The notes under the pieces are model-generated. The model did no database searches, had not been told where the DNA came from, and saw only the letters and a list, made by a program, of their open reading frames with translations. Both the position numbers and the translations under genes were made by a program. A DNA stretch of 64,000 nucleotides from Duodenibacillus massiliensis. GTDB lineage: Bacteria > Pseudomonadota > Gammaproteobacteria > Burkholderiales > Burkholderiaceae_F. The stretch is from contig NZ_LT635858.1 of NCBI RefSeq assembly GCF_900128485.1, positions 94,059-158,058 on the forward strand. Reading direction: 5' to 3'. Below are positions 25,980 through 36,147 of this stretch, one piece after another (the stretch's first letter is position 1; each line of letters begins with the position of its first letter).

Positions 25980-27497
25980 ATGACGGCAACGGAAAAACCT
26001 TTGCTTTTGGGTGCAGTGGATCTGGGCAGCAACAGCTTTCGCGTTGAAGTCGGCCGGGTTGTCGACGATCAGATTCTCACGGAAAGCTACTGGAAGGAAA
26101 CCGTGCGGCTTGCCGCAGGCTTTGACGAGAAGGGGTTTCTGACGGAAGAAGCGCAAAAGCGCGCCTTGAATGCCCTCTCCCGCTTTAAGGAAAAACTCGC
26201 GGGCGTTGATCCCAAGTACATCCGTGCTGTGGGCACGCAGGCGCTGCGCGTTGCGAAAAATTCCGACGAATTTCTTCCCAAGGCCGAAGCCGCTTTAGGC
26301 CACCCCATCGAAATCATCGCGGGCCGCGAAGAGGCGCGCCTCGTGTTTTCTGGCTGCGCGCATACGCTCCCGTCTTCCCCCGAGAAGCGTCTGGTTGTCG
26401 ACATCGGCGGCGCCTCCACGGAACTCATCATCGGCCGCGGGTACCTGCCCAAACAGTGCGAATCGTTTCACGTGGGCTGCGTCAACACCTCGGTTCAGTT
26501 CTTTAAAGACGGCAAAATCACGGCAAAAGAGTTTAAAGCCGCGCAACTTTCAGCTCAGGCCGAATTTGAAGAAGCGCACCAGGAGTTCAGCCACCGTCAG
26601 TGGGATGCCGCCTACGGCAGCGCAGGCACGATCGGTGCCGTCGCTGACATCGGCACGGCCTTAGGCCTTACAAACGGCGTTGTGACGCCCGCGCTTTTAA
26701 AGTACCTCAGAGACGAACTCATCAGCTCGGGCGAAATCCGCCGCATCAAGCTCGCGGGCCTCAAAGAAGACCGCCGCGAGGTGATTGCGGGCGGCATCGC
26801 TGTTTTAACCGCCGTTTTCGAAACCTTCGGCATCAAGGAGATGCGGCCGGCTTCAGGCGCCCTGCGCGTGGGGCTTCTTTACGACATTTTGGGGCGCAAG
26901 AGCCAGCACGACGTGCGTGACGCCACCGTTACGGCGATTCTTAAACGCACGAACGTCGATAAGCAGCAGGCCGCGCGCGTGGCGGCGCTTTCCGACAAGT
27001 TTTTCCAGGCTTTGTCTGACGGCAACCCTGATCCGGCGCGCAGGAAACTGCTGCAGTGGGCAGCGATGCTGCACGAAACCGGCAAGATGATCAGCCCGAG
27101 CGGCTACCACCGTCACAGCGAATACATTCTGAAAAATTCGGACCTTCCGGGCTTTTCCCGGTCGGATCAGTCCGATATGGCGGCAATTGTCCTCTCGCAG
27201 CGCGGCAACCTCAAAAAGGTGGAAAGCTGCCTTAAGGACCCGATGCTCATGCGCATGATCTGCGCGATCCGCCTTGCGGTCATCTTTGCGCATGCCCGCC
27301 GCACAGTGCGGCTTCCGGCCTGGACACTCAAAGCCGACGGGAAAACGATTGAATTTGCGCTTGACAGTGCGTGGCTTACGAAGCACCCCCTTACCGAGTA
27401 TCTGCTTCATGCCGAAGAAGATGTCTGGGACAAGATGGACATTGACTTTCGTTTTGAGCGCAAAAACTTTAAAGCCGACACATCGGCCGGAGACTGA
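25980..27497 (+). CDS. ppx: Ppx/GppA exopolyphosphatase
   Basis: The 505-residue enzyme of the ASKHA superfamily degrades polyphosphate or pppGpp. N-terminal motifs are AVDLGSNSFRVEVGRV, VGTQALRVAKN, GREEARLVFSG and VVDIGGASTEL. A C-terminal HD-like helical domain has LLQWAAMLHETGKMIS and YHRHSEYIL. Exopolyphosphatase and guanosine pentaphosphatase cannot be separated by sequence. It sits between ftsY and ftsE, breaking the usual direct ftsY-ftsE linkage, and ends two bases before the ftsE start. Confidence 0.92.
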   Translation: MTATEKPLLLGAVDLGSNSFRVEVGRVVDDQILTESYWKETVRLAAGFDEKGFLTEEAQKRALNALSRFKEKLAGVDPKYIRAVGTQALRVAKNSDEFLPKAEAALGHPIEIIAGREEARLVFSGCAHTLPSSPEKRLVVDIGGASTELIIGRGYLPKQCESFHVGCVNTSVQFFKDGKITAKEFKAAQLSAQAEFEEAHQEFSHRQWDAAYGSAGTIGAVADIGTALGLTNGVVTPALLKYLRDELISSGEIRRIKLAGLKEDRREVIAGGIAVLTAVFETFGIKEMRPASGALRVGLLYDILGRKSQHDVRDATVTAILKRTNVDKQQAARVAALSDKFFQALSDGNPDPARRKLLQWAAMLHETGKMISPSGYHRHSEYILKNSDLPGFSRSDQSDMAAIVLSQRGNLKKVESCLKDPMLMRMICAIRLAVIFAHARRTVRLPAWTLKADGKTIEFALDSAWLTKHPLTEYLLHAEEDVWDKMDIDFRFERKNFKADTSAGD

Positions 27498-27499
27498 CC

Positions 27500-28204
27500 G
27501 TGGCCGGAACACCGCTTATTGAACTCACCAACGTTGCCGTCGACTTTGACGGCAAGCGCCGCGTCTCGGGGATCACGTTTTCCGTAAACCGCGGCCAGTT
27601 CATTTACCTCACCGGTCCCACCGGAAGCGGTAAGTCGCTTGTTTTAAAACTGATTGCCGGGCTTTTAAAGCCCTCGGCCGGCGAAGTGCGCATCGGGGGC
27701 GACCTCGTCAACAACTTCACCGAAAACCAAAAGATGTGGATGCGCCGCTCGATGGGCATCATGCTTCCGGACGGCGTGCTTTTAAGAGACCGCTCGGTGA
27801 TTGATAACGTCATGCTTCCGGCGCTGGCCGCGGACGAATCCTACCGCGAGGCACGCATCCGGGCCCGTCACGCGCTGCAGAAGTGCCGCATTGAGGATCT
27901 TGCGGACCTCTACCCCGCGGAACTCTCCTCGGGGCAGCGCCAGATGGCGTGCCTGGCGCGCGCTGTTGTGAACGACCCCGTGATGATTCTCGCGGATGAA
28001 CCGGCGGCGCACTTAGACCTCACAAACGCCCAGGAACTCATGAACCTTCTGGGGTCCTTCTCGCTCGGAACGGTCTCGGTGATTGTCGCTTCGCACCTGC
28101 AGCTGCTCCCTGCGAACGTCTCGCACAAAACCATTTACCTCGGCGACGGTCCCGTGACCTATGAGGACGACGAAGATGAGGAGGGCGCGTCGTGCGGTTA
28201 CTGA
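27500..28204 (+). CDS. ftsE: Cell-division ABC ATPase FtsE, with atypical Q-loop
   Basis: The 234-residue ATPase pairs with FtsX to signal periplasmic EnvC-type activators at the septum. Walker A is GPTGSGKSLVLK, the signature LSSGQRQMACLARA, Walker B VMILADEPAAHLD and the switch VASH. Where FtsE normally has FQD in the Q-loop, this protein reads MLPDGVLL, so the conserved Gln is Pro90. An acidic C-terminal tail (YEDDEDEEG) is also unusual. The start is GTG, right after ppx, and the gene overlaps ftsX by 13 bases. Confidence 0.9.
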   Translation: MAGTPLIELTNVAVDFDGKRRVSGITFSVNRGQFIYLTGPTGSGKSLVLKLIAGLLKPSAGEVRIGGDLVNNFTENQKMWMRRSMGIMLPDGVLLRDRSVIDNVMLPALAADESYREARIRARHALQKCRIEDLADLYPAELSSGQRQMACLARAVVNDPVMILADEPAAHLDLTNAQELMNLLGSFSLGTVSVIVASHLQLLPANVSHKTIYLGDGPVTYEDDEDEEGASCGY

Positions 28205-29100
28205 CACACATCTACTGGACGATCAGCCAGACGCTGCTCGGCATCCGCGTCAACAAGGGCCCCTTCATGCTCGCCGTGACGCTTGCGGCACTGGCGCTCA
28301 CCATTCCGATTTTCATCATCAGCGTCATGGTGTGCCTTAACGACACCGTAATCAACGTGCCGATGAATACGGAGATCACGGCCTTTACCGAGCGCTCTGC
28401 TGGCCCCAATACCGTCAAAGACCTCTCGCAGAAAATCAACCGGCTTCCGGGCGTCACTTCCGTGCGCATTATCCCCAAGGATGATGCGCTCAAGATGGTC
28501 AATAAAAGCCTCGGTCTGCAGTCAAAGCGCTCGGCAAACAACCCCTTGCCTGACATCATCGTTGCAACGCTCGGGAACAACGTCACCGAAAAAGACACGG
28601 AAGCGCTCGCTGCTTCCATGGAAAAACTTGAGGGCATTGAGTCGACCGCCTTTGATGACCGCTGGGCGAGTTACCTCGCGCGCCTTAAGGCCGCGCTGTA
28701 CGTCACGCTCGGGATTCTTGCGTCCGTCATTCTGATTCTCGTGATTCTGGTGGTGATGTCTTCGGTGAGGATGACAACGGCCGCGCAGCGCGAAGAGCTC
28801 CTTGACCTTCACATCTTCGGCGCGAGCCGCGGGTTTGCCACGGCGCCCTACGCCTGCCGAGGGCTTTTAACGCTCGTATTTGCCGCCGCGATTTCGCTCG
28901 GGATCACCTGGATCGGCATCAGCATTCTCTCGCAGCCCGCGGCGGACTTTGCGTCGCTTTACGGCGTTAATCTGACCCTCAGACTCATCAGCACCGACTG
29001 GTGCCTCGTGTACCTCGGAGCCGCCGCCCTGGTGGGCGCCGGCATCGGCCGCTACACCGCCGGTGACGCCTTAAGAAAGCTGCAGAAGTTCGGCTTCTGA
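28192..29100 (+). CDS. ftsX: Cell-division permease-like protein FtsX
   Basis: The 302-residue protein has four membrane helices, with a large periplasmic loop between the first and second (about residues 45-165) containing INRLPGVTSVRIIPKDDAL. The helices are LAVTLAALALTIPIFIISVM, YVTLGILASVILILVILVVM and two more near the C-terminus. FtsX transmits FtsE ATP hydrolysis to the EnvC-amidase system; an envC-like gene is at 10.9 kb. The ribosome site lies inside the end of ftsE. Confidence 0.93.
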   Translation: MRLLTHIYWTISQTLLGIRVNKGPFMLAVTLAALALTIPIFIISVMVCLNDTVINVPMNTEITAFTERSAGPNTVKDLSQKINRLPGVTSVRIIPKDDALKMVNKSLGLQSKRSANNPLPDIIVATLGNNVTEKDTEALAASMEKLEGIESTAFDDRWASYLARLKAALYVTLGILASVILILVILVVMSSVRMTTAAQREELLDLHIFGASRGFATAPYACRGLLTLVFAAAISLGITWIGISILSQPAADFASLYGVNLTLRLISTDWCLVYLGAAALVGAGIGRYTAGDALRKLQKFGF

Positions 29101-29109
29101 CTTTACCCT

Positions 29110-29155
29110 GTATCAGCCTTCGCTCAGATGTTTTGCGACCGTCAAAGGCTGATAC
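29110..29155 (+). other. Hairpin after ftsX without a T-run
   Basis: GTATCAGCCTT (29110-29120) pairs perfectly with AAGGCTGATAC (29145-29155). It lies ten bases after the ftsX stop. With no T-run it is more likely an RNA-stability or processing element than an intrinsic terminator. Confidence 0.5.
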
Positions 29156-29235
29156 CAGCCGCCGCGGCAATAACACATAATCCGAACTTTCCGGATCGGC
29201 ACGTCAAATGCCGTTCTTTTGTCCCTTTTGGAGGT

Positions 29236-29277
29236 GGGTCAATTTTTATGTCGTTTTGAGGGTCAATTCTTATGTCG
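29236..29277. repeat. Two direct 18-base repeats, possible solo IS21-type end
   Basis: GGGTCAATTTTTATGTCG (29236-29253) recurs as the same unit with one change at 29260-29277, a period of 24 bases. Closely spaced repeats of this kind are typical of the ends of IS21-family elements. No transposase genes follow, so this would be a solo end or deletion remnant. Confidence 0.4.
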
Positions 29278-29684
29278 CTTGACATGTAGTTGCTTGATTT
29301 TTTTACCCACAACTATGCACGAAGAGCCTTTTGAGTACACTTGCGGCCGGGTTGAGTTTTTGCATCCGGCTGTGTCGCCCCAAACTCCTTGGGATGTAAG
29401 GCACAGTACCCCCCAGCGCCGCTTTGTCAAGGGTGGGAGTCCATAAAAATTCAGCCGCTGTTGCATAAAAAACCACGCGTCAGACGGTTGCGTTTTCAAA
29501 CCTTCGTGACGCCGGCCCAACACTGAAGCCAAGGCCGCATCAGTTGCCCGGTTCAAAGACGCGGCGCTTCACATCTTTGCCGTTTTTCTGAAACACAATC
29601 AGCAACACCACCGCGAAAATTTGCCCCGCCTTCGGTGCTAGCATCCCAACACCAAAGTAATCCCATTAAGTCGTCCCGTAAGCC
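29278..29684. other. Intergenic stretch before rpoH without a recognisable gene
   Basis: About 400 bases lie between the repeat pair and rpoH. Base composition looks lower in GC than the flanking genes at first and then returns to normal. A 97-codon open frame on the minus strand (29263-29556) encodes nothing recognisable. The rpoH promoters must be here, but no convincing sigma-70 or sigma-32 boxes could be picked by eye. Confidence 0.5.
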
Positions 29685-30731
29685 GTGCCAGAAACCGTTT
29701 CCGACAAGAAAAAAGCCGCACAATCCGCGCCGAAACTGCCGGCCGTTCGGGCCTCTTCGGCTGTTGCGCTTAAAAAGCCGCAGGCGCTTGTTGCGCGCCC
29801 TGATGTGAAGGGCTCTGTCGTCCCGTACAAAAAGCCCGCGGAAAACCTGCCGGCGGTGGTGCCGACGGCCTTGGGCGACTTAGATGCCTTCATCCGTGCC
29901 GCAAACGCTGCGCCACTTTTAACCGCTGAAGAGGAAAAAAACTACGCGGTGGCGCTCAGAGACAAAGGCGACCTTCAGGCCGCGCAGGCGCTCGTTGTAA
30001 GCCACCTGCGCCTTGTGATTTCCATTGCGCGCGGGTATCTGGGCTATGGGCTGCCGCACGCCGACCTCATTCAGGAAGGCAATATCGGGCTCATGAAGGC
30101 GATCAAACACTTTGATCCCGACCGCGGTGTGCGGCTCATGACCTTTGCCGTGCACTGGATCCGCGCGGAAATCCAGGACTATGTCGTCAGAAACTGGCGT
30201 CTGGTGAAACTTGCGACCACCAAAAATCAGCGAAAGCTCTTTTTTAACCTGCGTCAGATGAAGGAAAGCGACAAGTCGCTGACACTGGATCAGGCCAAGA
30301 AAATCGCAACGGAGCTCGACGTTAAGCCCGAAGAAGTGCTTGACATGGAAGAGCGCATGACAGGGGGCGACACCTCCATTGACGGGCCCGTAAACGACGA
30401 TGATGACAATCCGACGTTTTCCCCGATTGACTGGCTCTCGCGCGACGAAGACGGTCCGATGCATACGCTCGAAAACCAAAGCCGCGAGAAAATGTCACGG
30501 GAAGGGCTGCAAAAGGCTCTTAATGCGCTTGATTCCCGCTCGCGGCGCGTCATTGAAGCGCGGTGGCTCACCGGCGATGAAGAAGACGGCACTAAACCCC
30601 TGACGCTTCAGGAACTTGCCGCTGAACTCGGTGTCTCCGCCGAGCGCGTCCGGCAGATTGAAAAGAAAGCACTCGTTACAATGCGACAGGCGCTCACCGA
30701 TGAGCGCGACGACATCATTGACGGCAATTAA
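29685..30731 (+). CDS. rpoH: Heat-shock sigma factor RpoH (sigma-32) with long N-terminal extension
   Basis: The 348-residue sigma-70 family factor carries region 2 (HLRLVISIARGYLGYGLPHADLIQEGNIGLMKA, residues about 106-140) and region 4.2 (LTLQELAAELGVSAERVRQIEKKAL). The RpoH box QRKLFFNLR at about 182-190 separates it from RpoD. It is about 60 residues longer than E. coli RpoH because of a Lys/Ala/Pro-rich N-terminus starting at GTG 29685; a later start would remove part of this. The position after ftsX is conserved. Confidence 0.93.
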   Translation: MPETVSDKKKAAQSAPKLPAVRASSAVALKKPQALVARPDVKGSVVPYKKPAENLPAVVPTALGDLDAFIRAANAAPLLTAEEEKNYAVALRDKGDLQAAQALVVSHLRLVISIARGYLGYGLPHADLIQEGNIGLMKAIKHFDPDRGVRLMTFAVHWIRAEIQDYVVRNWRLVKLATTKNQRKLFFNLRQMKESDKSLTLDQAKKIATELDVKPEEVLDMEERMTGGDTSIDGPVNDDDDNPTFSPIDWLSRDEDGPMHTLENQSREKMSREGLQKALNALDSRSRRVIEARWLTGDEEDGTKPLTLQELAAELGVSAERVRQIEKKALVTMRQALTDERDDIIDGN

Positions 30732-30762
30732 ACGCCGCAGCAGGTTCACTCTTTTTTCAATC

Positions 30763-31233
30763 ATGTATCACGTTGTTTTAGTGCATCCGGAGATTCCGCC
30801 CAATACCGGCAACATCATCCGGCTGTGCGCCAATACCGGAAGCAAACTGCACCTTATTAAGCCCCTCGGGTTTTCCGTGGACGACAAGCACCTTGTGAGA
30901 GCGGGGCTCGACTACCACGAGATGACAACGCTTACGGTTTACGAAAACTGGGATGACTTTCTCGCACGAGAAAACCCGGACCGCACCCGCATGTTTGCGA
31001 TGACAACCAAGGGCTCTTCCGTCTTTTCCACGATGCATTTTCAAAACGGCGACTGGCTTGTTTTCGGCAGTGAAGGTAAGGGGCTTCCTGACGCCGTCCG
31101 TGATTTTTTCCCGGCTTCGCAGCGTATCCGCCTTCCGATGTTTCCCGACAACCGCTCGTTAAACCTCAGTAACGCCGTGGCCGTCACCGTCTTTGAGGCC
31201 TGGCGCCAAAACGGCTACGCGGGAGGCATTTAG
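30763..31233 (+). CDS. trmL: tRNA (cytidine(34)-2'-O)-methyltransferase TrmL
   Basis: The 156-residue SPOUT methyltransferase modifies the wobble base of tRNA-Leu. It has HPEIPPNTGNIIRLCANTG, HLIKPLGFSVDDKHLVRAGLDYH, the SAM-knot LVFGSEGKGLP and the C-terminal IRLPMFPDNRSLNLSNAVAV. Length matches E. coli TrmL (157). The ATG at 30763 lies 31 bases after rpoH; a longer in-frame region overlapping rpoH is rejected. Confidence 0.95.
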   Translation: MYHVVLVHPEIPPNTGNIIRLCANTGSKLHLIKPLGFSVDDKHLVRAGLDYHEMTTLTVYENWDDFLARENPDRTRMFAMTTKGSSVFSTMHFQNGDWLVFGSEGKGLPDAVRDFFPASQRIRLPMFPDNRSLNLSNAVAVTVFEAWRQNGYAGGI

Positions 31234-31239
31234 CAAAAA

Positions 31240-31262
31240 CGGGAGCCCTGCTCCCGTCTTTG
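31240..31262. terminator. Bidirectional intrinsic terminator
   Basis: CGGGAGC (31240-31246), loop CCT, GCTCCCG (31250-31256), with A-run before and a T-rich end after. It serves converging trmL and proB. Confidence 0.75.
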
Positions 31263-31283
31263 TCTGAAACATCCGAAGTTTTC

Positions 31284-32408
31284 TCAGACCGTCATCACCA
31301 GATTGTCGCGGTGGATGAATTCGGGCTGCGCGCAATAGCCCAGAACCCCTTCGATTTCTTCGGTGTGTTTGCCCTTAATCATCCGGATTTCAGACGAGGC
31401 GTAATTTGCAAGCCCCCGCGCAATTTCCACGCCCTTTTCATCCGTGCAGGCCACGACGTCACCGCGGACAAAGTCGCCCTCCACGGCCTTAACGCCCACA
31501 GGCAGCAGACTTGTTTTGCGTTTAAGCAGCGCCGCCGCGGCACCGGCGTCCAGAATCACACGGCCTTCGCACCTCAGGTGATCCGCAAGCCACTGGCTTC
31601 TTGCGTGCATCGGCGCCTGCCGGGGACTTAATTCCGTGCCGATGGCTTCACCTTGAGAGAGCCGGATCAAGACATCTTTTTCCCGCCCCGAAGCAATGAT
31701 GGTCGCGGCGCCCGAGCGTGCCGCGCGCTTGGCCGCGAGAATCTTTGTGATCATGCCGCCCTTAGAGAGCGTACTTGCCGCGCCGCCCGCCATTTTTTCC
31801 AGGGCCGGGTCACCCGCCACAGCCTGCGCCACAAATTCGGCGGTCGGATCCTTGCGGGGATCGGCCGTATAAAGACCCTTTTGATCCGTGAGAATCACAA
31901 AGGCATCGGCTTCAACGAGGTTTGTGACAAGGGCGCCCAACGTGTCGTTGTCGCCCACCTTGATTTCATCGGTGACGACCGTGTCATTTTCGTTGATGAT
32001 CGGCACGCACCCCAGACGCAGGATTTCAATCAGGGTATCCCGGGCATTGAGGTAGCGCTCGCGGTCCGCAAGATCAGCGTGCGTAAGCAGAATCTGCGCT
32101 GTTTTGATGCCGTGCCCGGCAAAGCGCGTCTCATAGGCCTGCACCAGCCCCATTTGGCCCACGGCCGCCGCAGCCTGCAGTTCAAAAAGGCGCTTGGGGC
32201 GGGACTTCCAGCCAAGCCTTAAGACGCCTTCGGCAATGGCGCCGGAACTCACAAGCAACACTTCTTTGCCGGCCTTTTGCAGCGCGGCAATCTGCGTGGC
32301 CCACCGGGCAATGGCTTCAAAGTCAAGACCCCGGCCGTCGTTTGTGACAAGGGCGCTTCCGACCTTCACAACCACGCGGTGCGCATTTTTAAGCACGGAT
32401 TCCGTCAT
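31284..32408 (-). CDS. proB: Glutamate 5-kinase
   Basis: The 374-residue enzyme carries out the first step of proline synthesis. The amino-acid kinase domain begins [19 protein letters not shown] and includes [22 protein letters not shown] and [12 protein letters not shown]-terminal PUA domain starts near [14 protein letters not shown]. The ATG at 32408 has GAGG just upstream and follows obgE by eight bases; a GTG at 32420 is the alternative. The obgE-proB order is common in betaproteobacteria. Confidence 0.95.
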   Translation of the reverse strand: MTESVLKNAHRVVVKVGSALVTNDGRGLDFEAIARWATQIAALQKAGKEVLLVSSGAIAEGVLRLGWKSRPKRLFELQAAAAVGQMGLVQAYETRFAGHGIKTAQILLTHADLADRERYLNARDTLIEILRLGCVPIINENDTVVTDEIKVGDNDTLGALVTNLVEADAFVILTDQKGLYTADPRKDPTAEFVAQAVAGDPALEKMAGGAASTLSKGGMITKILAAKRAARSGAATIIASGREKDVLIRLSQGEAIGTELSPRQAPMHARSQWLADHLRCEGRVILDAGAAAALLKRKTSLLPVGVKAVEGDFVRGDVVACTDEKGVEIARGLANYASSEIRMIKGKHTEEIEGVLGYCAQPEFIHRDNLVMTV

Positions 32409-32416
32409 AGCCGGCC

Positions 32417-33547
<1,131 letters not shown>

Positions 33548-33590
33548 TCAGGTAAAAAAGAAGAGATATCAGGTAATTGTGCCACAGCAT

Positions 33591-33626
33591 TAAAAAAGCT
33601 CCGCAGGGACACGCCCGACGGAGCTC
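33591..33626 (-). terminator. Intrinsic terminator of the rplU-rpmA operon
   Basis: AGCTCCG (33597-33603) pairs with CGGAGCT (33619-33625). On the minus strand the hairpin runs into TTTTTTAA, so it ends rpmA transcription before obgE. Confidence 0.82.
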
Positions 33627-33651
33627 TTTACTAATGCCGTAAGCGCTTTAA

Positions 33652-33915
33652 TTAAGCAGCAGCCGGCACGACCTTCACAAACTGGTGGTTGCGCGGGCCC
33701 TTGACTTCAAACGTCACGATGCCGTCAACGAGAGCAAACAGCGTGTGGTCACGGCCCATGCCGACATTGTCACCGGCATGGAACTGCGTGCCGCGCTGAC
33801 GGACGATGATGCCGCCGGCGTTGATGAGCGAGCTGCCGAAAACCTTCACACCGAGGCGCTTGGCCTGGGAATCACGACCGTTGCGGGTAGAACCGCCACC
33901 TTTCTTATGTGCCAT
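33652..33915 (-). CDS. rpmA: 50S ribosomal protein L27
   Basis: The 87-residue protein starts [20 protein letters not shown], the universal L27 N-terminus that reaches the peptidyl transferase centre, and continues [21 protein letters not shown]. No cleavable N-terminal extension is present. It follows rplU in the usual operon. Confidence 0.98.
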   Translation of the reverse strand: MAHKKGGGSTRNGRDSQAKRLGVKVFGSSLINAGGIIVRQRGTQFHAGDNVGMGRDHTLFALVDGIVTFEVKGPRNHQFVKVVPAAA

Positions 33916-33953
33916 TTTTGTATCTTCCTAAATTGCTGACGTAAACGTGAAAA

Positions 33954-34265
33954 TCAGGCGTTGATCGCTTCGATCTTCAGTTCAGTGTAGTTCTGACGAT
34001 GACCGGCGCTCTTCATGGAGTGCTTGCGGCGGCGGAACTTGAAAATACGAACCTTGTCGTGACGGCCGTGGCTCACCACAGTCGCCTTGACGCTGGCGCC
34101 TTCGAGCACGGGCTTGCCGGCCTTGATGCCTTCGTCCGTGGCAACGAGAAGAACGTCGCTGAGGGTCACTTCGGAGCCGGCTTCGGCTTCGATGGTTTCA
34201 ACCTTGACGGTGTCGCCGACGGCCACGCGATACTGCTTGCCGCCGGTTCTGATAATTGCGTACAT
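33954..34265 (-). CDS. rplU: 50S ribosomal protein L21
   Basis: The 103-residue protein opens [20 protein letters not shown] and ends with the RNA-contacting [20 protein letters not shown] and [10 protein letters not shown] segments, identifying L21. It is the first gene of rplU-rpmA and is preceded by a well-formed promoter with a leader of about 137 bases. Confidence 0.98.
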   Translation of the reverse strand: MYAIIRTGGKQYRVAVGDTVKVETIEAEAGSEVTLSDVLLVATDEGIKAGKPVLEGASVKATVVSHGRHDKVRIFKFRRRKHSMKSAGHRQNYTELKIEAINA

Positions 34266-34408
34266 GAAAAATTAACCTCGCCCGTTTCGCTCCCGAACCG
34301 AATCGGTTGACGAAACCTTTTTATATTAAAGAAATACCGGCCGGGCTCCTCACAAAAATCAGGGATGGCGCCGCCGATACGCTTTCACTTGCGTGGAAAA
34401 AGGCCGCC

Positions 34409-34437
34409 ATTATGCCATGGCGACCACACTCTGTCAA
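34409..34437 (-). promoter_or_regulatory. Promoter of rplU-rpmA
   Basis: On the minus strand a consensus -35 TTGACA (34432-34437) and -10 CATAAT (34409-34414) are separated by exactly 17 bases. The start point would be near 34402, leaving a leader of roughly 137 bases before the rplU ATG; such a leader could carry ribosomal-protein feedback control. Confidence 0.8.
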
Positions 34438-34474
34438 CGGATTTTCAACGGAAAATCAGCGGCTCAACAGCGAC

Positions 34475-35956
34475 TCAAAGCGCGGCCCGCGTTTCGGCCA
34501 CCGCTTTTTCAACAACGGGCGTCAGAAGCTTTGTGACGCGGGCGTTCATCTGCCCGATTCTCAGACGCCGGTAAAGGACGTCGTTTGCGGTGCGCGCGCC
34601 GTTTGTTTTCACGCAGTAGGCCGCATAGTCCGCCGCCTCGCGCTTGAGTTCTGCCGTGAGTTTTTCCGTATCAAGCCGCGACTCAAGGCCCTTAACGTCC
34701 ACCGTCATATCAACGGCGAGAGGTAACGAGCGCGTGGTGCAGCCCGATTTGGGCAAAAGCCCCATCTTCTGTGCCGCTTCAATGGCGTGCTCAGCCATCA
34801 GACGGTAACTCGTCCACTTGCCGCCGGTCACTGTAATCATGTTGCCGAATTCCGGAATCACGGCGTGCTCACGCGACAAGCGCGCGCTCGACGGCCCGCC
34901 GGAGACAACGTTACCCTTAAAAAGCGGCCGCAGGCCCGAGAAGCTCGCCTTCACGTCCTTCTTTTCGATGGGTTTGGCGAGATACCGGTTTGCGCCCGCA
35001 ATCAGAAAGTCTGTTTCGTCGTCCGTAATCTGCGGATCAAAGGGCGCCTGCCCCTGCTCCAGATCCGTCGTGCCGATTTCAACGTTTCCCTTCCAGGGAA
35101 TACAGAAAAGCACACGCCCGTCAGCGGTTTTCGGGATGAGCATCGCCGACTTTGCCGGCATAAATTCGCGCCCCACCACAATGTGTGAGCCGCGGGAAAT
35201 TCGCACAAGGCTGTCAACCTCGGGGTCGGCAAGCCGCCGGATGTTGTCCACCCAGGGTCCCGTGCAGTTAAAAAAGACACGGCCCCTTACATGAAAGGTT
35301 TCACCCGTTTCATTGTCTTTGACCGTCACACTGTCAACACGGCCGTCCTTTAGTTCTGCTTCCGTCACTGAAGCGTAGTTAAGCACCGCGGCACCGCACC
35401 CGAGCGCCGTCTGCATCAGAGCCACGGCCGTGCGGGCATCGTCAAACTGCGCGTCAAAAAACTTCACGCCGCCCTTGAGTGCCTTTCTTTTCACCCCCGG
35501 CAGTTCACAGAGCGTATCAACGGCGCCCAGCAGCTTGACGGGCCCCAAAAGGCCGCCCCCGATCCCCAGCAGCGTGTAAAGCGTGAGCCCCAGCCCGTAA
35601 AAGGCGAGATCGGTCACGCTATAGCAGGGCAGAACAAACGCCTGGGGATGCGCAAGCGCCGGCGCATTTTTCAGAAGAATCCGCCGTTCGGCAAGGGCCT
35701 CCCGCACCAGGGACCAGTTGCGGATGTTTTTCATGTACCGCACGCCGCCGTGAATGAGCTTTGTGGAGCGCGACGACGTCCCCGCAGCAAAGTCCTGCGC
35801 GTCCACCACGAGGGTCTTCAGTCCCCGGCTTGCCGCATCAACGGCTACGCCCAGACCGGTTGCGCCCGCGCCGATCACGACAACATCAAACGGCCGGGCA
35901 CTTCTGAGCATCTCAAGCATCCGGACGCGGTCAAGCGCCTTTACTGGCTGCGGCAT
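34475..35956 (-). CDS. glpD: Glycerol-3-phosphate dehydrogenase, FAD-dependent
   Basis: The 493-residue flavoenzyme oxidises sn-glycerol-3-phosphate to dihydroxyacetone phosphate at the inner membrane. The FAD fold is VVVIGAGATGLGVAVDAASRG, followed by SSRSTKLIHGGVRYM, NCTGPWVDNIRR and SGLRPLFKG. The C-terminal helical domain is complete. Length equals E. coli GlpD (501). The ATG at 35956 has GGAG upstream. No glpF, glpK or glpR is in the window. Confidence 0.95.
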   Translation of the reverse strand: MPQPVKALDRVRMLEMLRSARPFDVVVIGAGATGLGVAVDAASRGLKTLVVDAQDFAAGTSSRSTKLIHGGVRYMKNIRNWSLVREALAERRILLKNAPALAHPQAFVLPCYSVTDLAFYGLGLTLYTLLGIGGGLLGPVKLLGAVDTLCELPGVKRKALKGGVKFFDAQFDDARTAVALMQTALGCGAAVLNYASVTEAELKDGRVDSVTVKDNETGETFHVRGRVFFNCTGPWVDNIRRLADPEVDSLVRISRGSHIVVGREFMPAKSAMLIPKTADGRVLFCIPWKGNVEIGTTDLEQGQAPFDPQITDDETDFLIAGANRYLAKPIEKKDVKASFSGLRPLFKGNVVSGGPSSARLSREHAVIPEFGNMITVTGGKWTSYRLMAEHAIEAAQKMGLLPKSGCTTRSLPLAVDMTVDVKGLESRLDTEKLTAELKREAADYAAYCVKTNGARTANDVLYRRLRIGQMNARVTKLLTPVVEKAVAETRAAL

Positions 35957-36053
35957 GAAAGAAACTCCTTTTGGGGGATAACGGCGCCGGTAAGAAACAG
36001 TTTTTTCCTCACCGGCAGATGAATGGTTAAGTTTAGCCGCTCAGCGGACGAAA

Positions 36054-36087
36054 AAAAGCGCACCTGCCGTTAAGACCGTGCGCTTTT
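36054..36087 (-). terminator. Intrinsic terminator of the DRFGG-repeat gene
   Basis: AAAAGCGCAC (36054-36063) pairs with GTGCGCTTTT (36078-36087). On the minus strand it is followed by a long T-run, ending the upstream gene before glpD. Confidence 0.82.
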
Positions 36088-36147
36088 ACGTGCTTTCCCC
36101 TGAAAAACCACTCTTTAAGCCCGTGTGGTTTTCAGGCCGCCCGACAG

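Noticed and set aside
25018..25989. Upstream extension of the rsmD frame
   Set aside because: The extension is antisense to ftsY and its translation is not RsmD-like; the methyltransferase starts at or after 25017.
29263..29556. 97-codon open frame on the minus strand before rpoH
   Set aside because: No recognisable domain and it begins in the repeat region; kept only as part of the gene-free gap.
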